In this document: piece by piece, positions 13,270 to 13,351 of the stretch
Position numbering within the stretch: the stretch's first letter is position 1
How the letters are laid out: every line of letters begins with the position of its first letter
Source of the DNA: JACPFV01 sp052386975
GTDB lineage: Bacteria; Pseudomonadota; Gammaproteobacteria; Nevskiales; Nevskiaceae
Length of the DNA: 13,351 nt
NCBI GenBank assembly: GCA_052386975.1
Contig: JBQTJQ010000013.1
Span: forward strand, 1 to 13,351
Direction of reading: 5' to 3'
The notes under the pieces: generated by a model
What the model saw: the letters and a program-made list of their open reading frames with translations, nothing else
What the model was told of the DNA's origin: nothing
Database searches by the model: none
Program-made: the position numbers and the translations under genes

Positions 13270-13275
13270 TACACT
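13270..13275 (+). promoter_or_regulatory. Possible -10 element of the divergent gene
   Basis: TACACT (4/6 to TATAAT, with the strongest first two and last bases kept) lies 11 bp before ATG 13287. Transcription would start only a few bases before the ATG, giving a very short leader. No -35 is found at 17 bp. Confidence 0.3.
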
Positions 13276-13286
13276 AGCCCGCCCCC

Positions 13287-13351
13287 ATGCCGCTCTCTTC
13301 CGCAAGCCGCCGCCGGCTGAACATCGCAGCCGTCGTCGCCGGCAGCGTCTT
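13287..13351 (+). CDS. N-terminus of an unidentified exported or membrane protein (3' end outside window)
   Basis: Only 21 complete codons are visible, starting at ATG 13287: MPLSSASRRRLNIAAVVAGSV. The pattern is a short tail, a run of three Arg and then a hydrophobic stretch, which fits a signal peptide or membrane anchor. SRRRL loosely resembles a twin-arginine signal but lacks the usual Phe-Leu-Lys. It is divergent from the DUF47-pit operon, sharing a 128-bp intergenic region. There is no Shine-Dalgarno, and a -10-like TACACT lies 11 bp upstream. The family cannot be named from this fragment. Confidence 0.5.
   Translation, partial: MPLSSASRRRLNIAAVVAGSV

Noticed and set aside
1..13351. 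A wholly new multi-gene system, defence island or mobile element
   Set aside because: Nearly every gene belongs to known phosphate uptake and signalling families. There is no transposase, integrase, terminal repeat, CRISPR array or shift in base composition. Novelty is confined to regulatory details and one unknown lipoprotein.

Overview
The window is a high-GC (roughly two-thirds G+C by eye) proteobacterial segment that is almost entirely a phosphate-acquisition (Pho) locus. Protein styles (PhoB/PhoR, long Pseudomonas/Shewanella-type PstC and PstA, an OprO/OprP-type porin, a PiT permease with its DUF47 partner) point to a gammaproteobacterium, perhaps Xanthomonadales/Nevskiales. That placement is an inference from sequence feel, not a search.

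Layout, left to right: the 3' part of an alpha/beta hydrolase (1-597); phoB and phoR (677-2676), overlapping by 4 bp; a strong three-repeat Pho box; pstS and a phosphate-selective porin gene (2807-5138); an intrinsic terminator; two tiny overlapping leader ORFs; then pstC, pstA, pstB and phoU (5261-10875), tightly packed; and an uncharacterised lipoprotein gene (10956-11525). Converging on it from the minus strand is a DUF47 gene plus pit (13158 down to 11529), with its own putative Pho box and a hairpin in its leader. The first 21 codons of a divergent gene begin at 13287. No gene-free stretch exceeds 300 bases, and I saw no tRNA, rRNA, CRISPR array, insertion sequence or integrase.

How the parts fit: phosphate crosses the outer membrane through the porin, is captured by periplasmic PstS and is pumped in by PstC-PstA with the ATPase PstB. 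PhoU and the Pst complex report phosphate status to the kinase PhoR, which controls PhoB. PhoB would act back on phoB, pstS-porin and, less certainly, the pap-pit operon. High-affinity (Pst) and low-affinity (Pit) uptake are thus encoded side by side and possibly under one regulator. The terminator after the porin gene probably lets pstS-porin be made in excess over the membrane transporter.

The system itself is known. The less ordinary parts are the relay of mini-ORFs before pstC, the CTG start of phoR, the propeller-like insert in PstC, the internally duplicated lipoprotein, and the hairpin with Pho box before pap-pit.
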